NCBI GenBank assembly: GCA_002746305.1
Contig: NVWV01000001.1
Location: 394,396-458,395, forward strand
Source of the DNA: Bacteroidota bacterium
GTDB taxonomy: Bacteria; Bacteroidota; Bacteroidia; NS11-12g; UBA9320
Direction of reading: 5' to 3'
DNA: 64,000 nucleotides
Numbering within the stretch: position 1 is the first letter of the stretch; the number at the start of each line of letters is the position of its first letter. The notes under the pieces are model-generated. The model ran no database searches and was not told the DNA's origin. It saw only the letters and a list, made by a program, of their open reading frames with translations. This document shows, in pieces, positions 62,449 through 64,000 of this stretch. The position numbers and the translations under genes were made by a program.

Positions 62449-63612
62449 TTACCTAATTTCTTTTCGGATTAGTTTCCAAACTTCTTTGTTGTATGTTGCT
62501 TTAGAAATGCCTGTTAATTTTTTCAATATTTCATAATATCTTATATTCCCTTTTTCAGAAGGACCTACCCGCAAGAATTCCCAAACACCAGAAAATCCTT
62601 GTTCTTTTTCAATTTTTTGAACCAATAGGGCATTTATGATATAGTCTGCCGAATTGCTAAAACCACTTGTTTTGAAGTAAATAGGAGTTTCTTTTATTTC
62701 AATCCAATTTGTATTTTCTTCACTTGCAATTTGCTCATTAAACGCATCAAATATTTCTTTCCAAGTTAGTCCCCAACTTCCACCGAACAAATAAGCACAC
62801 CCCTCATCTATGGCTCGGTTTACTTCTTTTCTGGGTATTACTAAGCTTAACCTGTCGTGCCATAAATCATGAGGATCAAATTCATTAAAATTGGCATTAT
62901 CGTTACCCAGTATTACTAATTTCCTGTTTTCAAGTTTAGAACTCCAAATACCTTGTGTTCTTCCATTATAGTCAAGTTTGTACTCGACTCCAATGAGTTT
63001 TTGGAGTTCGATTATGTTTTCACAACAATAATAATCTACTCTTTTGTTTATGGATTTTAGTTTTTCATCGTAGATTGAAGTTAACTCATTAAACTCATTA
63101 ACCTTTTTTAAATTTATTGTATTTTGATAATGAAAAATATTATTTCCCGTTTTTTTTGTTTTCCAATTTCGAGTATTTAATAGGAGAGGAGACGAAAAGG
63201 TAAAAGAGTTTCGAGTTTTATGAGCAATAAATTCAAAATTTGCCCTCAACAAAGCTTCGTTGTCATTAATTCCTATATATGAAACTTTAACGTTATAACT
63301 ACTATCGTTTAATAATACAGCATTGGTCAAATAGGGCTTGTAAAAGAAAATATCTTGAAATTTTTCGCTTCTCTCTATTCCATTTAGTTCATCTAGTAAT
63401 ATTAAAGTTTCAATTTTTTCACTTTCAAAAACAAACTTATTTTCTTGATTAGATTTTCGTGCAGAAATCAGGAAATTATTTAAGGAAGTTATTAATGCCT
63501 TACTTTCTATACTGTCCTTAGGCAAAACAATATTTGAATTTAGTCTCAAAGTTGTCTGTGCATTGGTGTATAGCAAAGAGGTTAGGAGTACCAGGGTGTA
63601 GATTAATTTCAT
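62449..63612 (-). CDS. exported zincin-like protein of unknown function
   Basis: 387 aa from the ATG at 63612, where a signal peptide starts (MKLIYTLVLLTSLLYTNAQ); the frame continues upstream to 63759 without exported character. The C-terminal half has HDLWH followed about 21 residues later by IDEGCAYLFGGSWGL, which resembles the HExxH ... E arrangement of gluzincin peptidases (peptidase MA-like), but with Asp instead of the catalytic Glu. It may therefore be an inactive or divergent metalloprotein. The 214-base gap to the T9SS gene shows no strong terminator. Confidence 0.65.
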   Translation of the reverse strand: MKLIYTLVLLTSLLYTNAQTTLRLNSNIVLPKDSIESKALITSLNNFLISARKSNQENKFVFESEKIETLILLDELNGIERSEKFQDIFFYKPYLTNAVLLNDSSYNVKVSYIGINDNEALLRANFEFIAHKTRNSFTFSSPLLLNTRNWKTKKTGNNIFHYQNTINLKKVNEFNELTSIYDEKLKSINKRVDYYCCENIIELQKLIGVEYKLDYNGRTQGIWSSKLENRKLVILGNDNANFNEFDPHDLWHDRLSLVIPRKEVNRAIDEGCAYLFGGSWGLTWKEIFDAFNEQIASEENTNWIEIKETPIYFKTSGFSNSADYIINALLVQKIEKEQGFSGVWEFLRVGPSEKGNIRYYEILKKLTGISKATYNKEVWKLIRKEIR

Positions 63613-63744
63613 CTTCTGTTTTATTAATTGGATATCTAAATTTCTGTCAAAAATTGAACCAAATTTGGATTTAGTGAAGTGAATAGCTTCTCCCTTGGTA
63701 ATAACTGTTCTAAATGTACAATTGAATGATACTATTTCAGAATA

Positions 63745-63774
63745 AAAAAGTCGCCTCAAAGGGCGACTTTTTAT
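63745..63774 (-). terminator. terminator of the T9SS type B gene at the window end
   Basis: AAAAAGTCGCC (63745-63755) pairs with GGCGACTTTTT (63762-63772) around a 6-base loop. On the minus strand it follows the stop at 63808. Confidence 0.85.
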
Positions 63775-63807
63775 TGCTAAAGCAAAGCTTTGTTATGTTT
63801 TGTGCTA

Positions 63808-64000
63808 TTATCTAATAAGTGTAATAGTACCGGTGTAGTTATAAACTTCATCGTTAAGAGCAATCACTTTGAGAGCATAAGCATATACATCTTGTTGAGC
63901 CGGAACACCTTTGTACATACCGTTCCATTCTTCGTATTTGTCAGTAGACTTAAACATGATTTCACCCCATCTATTGAAGATGACTAATTCCATTGCTTTT
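63808..64000 (-). CDS. T9SS type B sorting domain protein, C-terminal end (5' end outside window)
   Basis: Only the last 63 residues are in the window and the frame is open to the edge. They contain LVIFNRWGEIMFKS, WNGMYKGVPAQQDVYAY and a final GTITLIR, the gliding-motility-associated C-terminal sorting domain, closely parallel to the end of the giant protein ending at 38459. The body of the protein and its function are unknown. Confidence 0.9.
   Translation of the reverse strand, partial: KAMELVIFNRWGEIMFKSTDKYEEWNGMYKGVPAQQDVYAYALKVIALNDEVYNYTGTITLIR

Overview
The window is AT-rich chromosomal DNA from a member of the Bacteroidota, most likely Flavobacteriales (Cryomorphaceae/Crocinitomicaceae-like; the sequence does not settle the family). 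Supporting signs are four secreted proteins with type IX secretion (T9SS) C-terminal signals, a flavobacterial-type caa3 oxidase cluster with two subunit III genes and the CuA motif form CNKICG, Bacteroidota-specific families (DUF983, DUF1573, DUF2279, DUF3276, DUF4199, an HU-CCDC81/SPOR protein), promoter-like TTTG / TAnnTTTG elements, and few Shine-Dalgarno sequences. Most of the window is core genome.

Layout. 1-1.2 kb: end of a surface-polysaccharide cluster (glycosyltransferase, GDP-mannose 3,5-epimerase-like). 1.2-2.4 kb: proline dehydrogenase with an 8-bp inverted repeat around its putative -7 element. 2.4-8.8 kb (minus): an envelope-energisation run of OM barrel, HU/SPOR protein, ExbB, ExbD, TonB, FolC and RNase HI. 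8.9-10 kb: recA with a good promoter and terminator. 10-20.2 kb (minus): cytochrome c oxidase cluster (CoxII with an N-terminal cytochrome c, CoxI, CtaA, CtaB, two CoxIII, CoxIV, SCO, DUF420) followed by an FkbM methyltransferase and two small Cys-pair membrane proteins. 20.4-22.3 kb: glycosyltransferase and dapD. 22.4-27.4 kb: lipoprotein, then a nusB-DUF1573-yajC-coaE-PRTase operon and leucine dehydrogenase. 27.4-32.8 kb (plus): MsbA-like exporter, PUR protein, and a tightly packed operon with plsC, gatC, a LolD/MacB-type ATPase and a cobalamin adenosyltransferase. 33-44 kb: TPR lipoprotein, a giant T9SS type B protein, ffh-pdxH, an OM barrel, thiolase and a secreted protein of unknown function. 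44-48 kb: a T9SS beta-helix protein. 48-53 kb (minus): an overlapping operon of glutaryl-CoA-dehydrogenase-like enzyme, lipoprotein, phosphohexomutase, DUF2279 and YdeI-like protein. 53-55.5 kb: folB, rseP, hscB. 55.5-56.8 kb: tRNA-Leu(CAA) and a decayed integrative-element scar. 57-62.2 kb: lipoprotein plus a 1578-aa T9SS beta-propeller protein with five tandem repeats. 62.4-64 kb: a zincin-like secreted protein and the end of another T9SS type B protein.

No CRISPR array, rRNA, insertion sequence or obvious defence system was seen, and I found no clear new multi-gene system. The observations most worth a second look are the integrase remnant at tRNA-Leu with a degenerate copy of the tRNA 3' end at its far border, the cytochrome c-CoxII fusion with an inserted segment, and three intergenic regions where inverted repeats coincide with putative -7 promoter elements.
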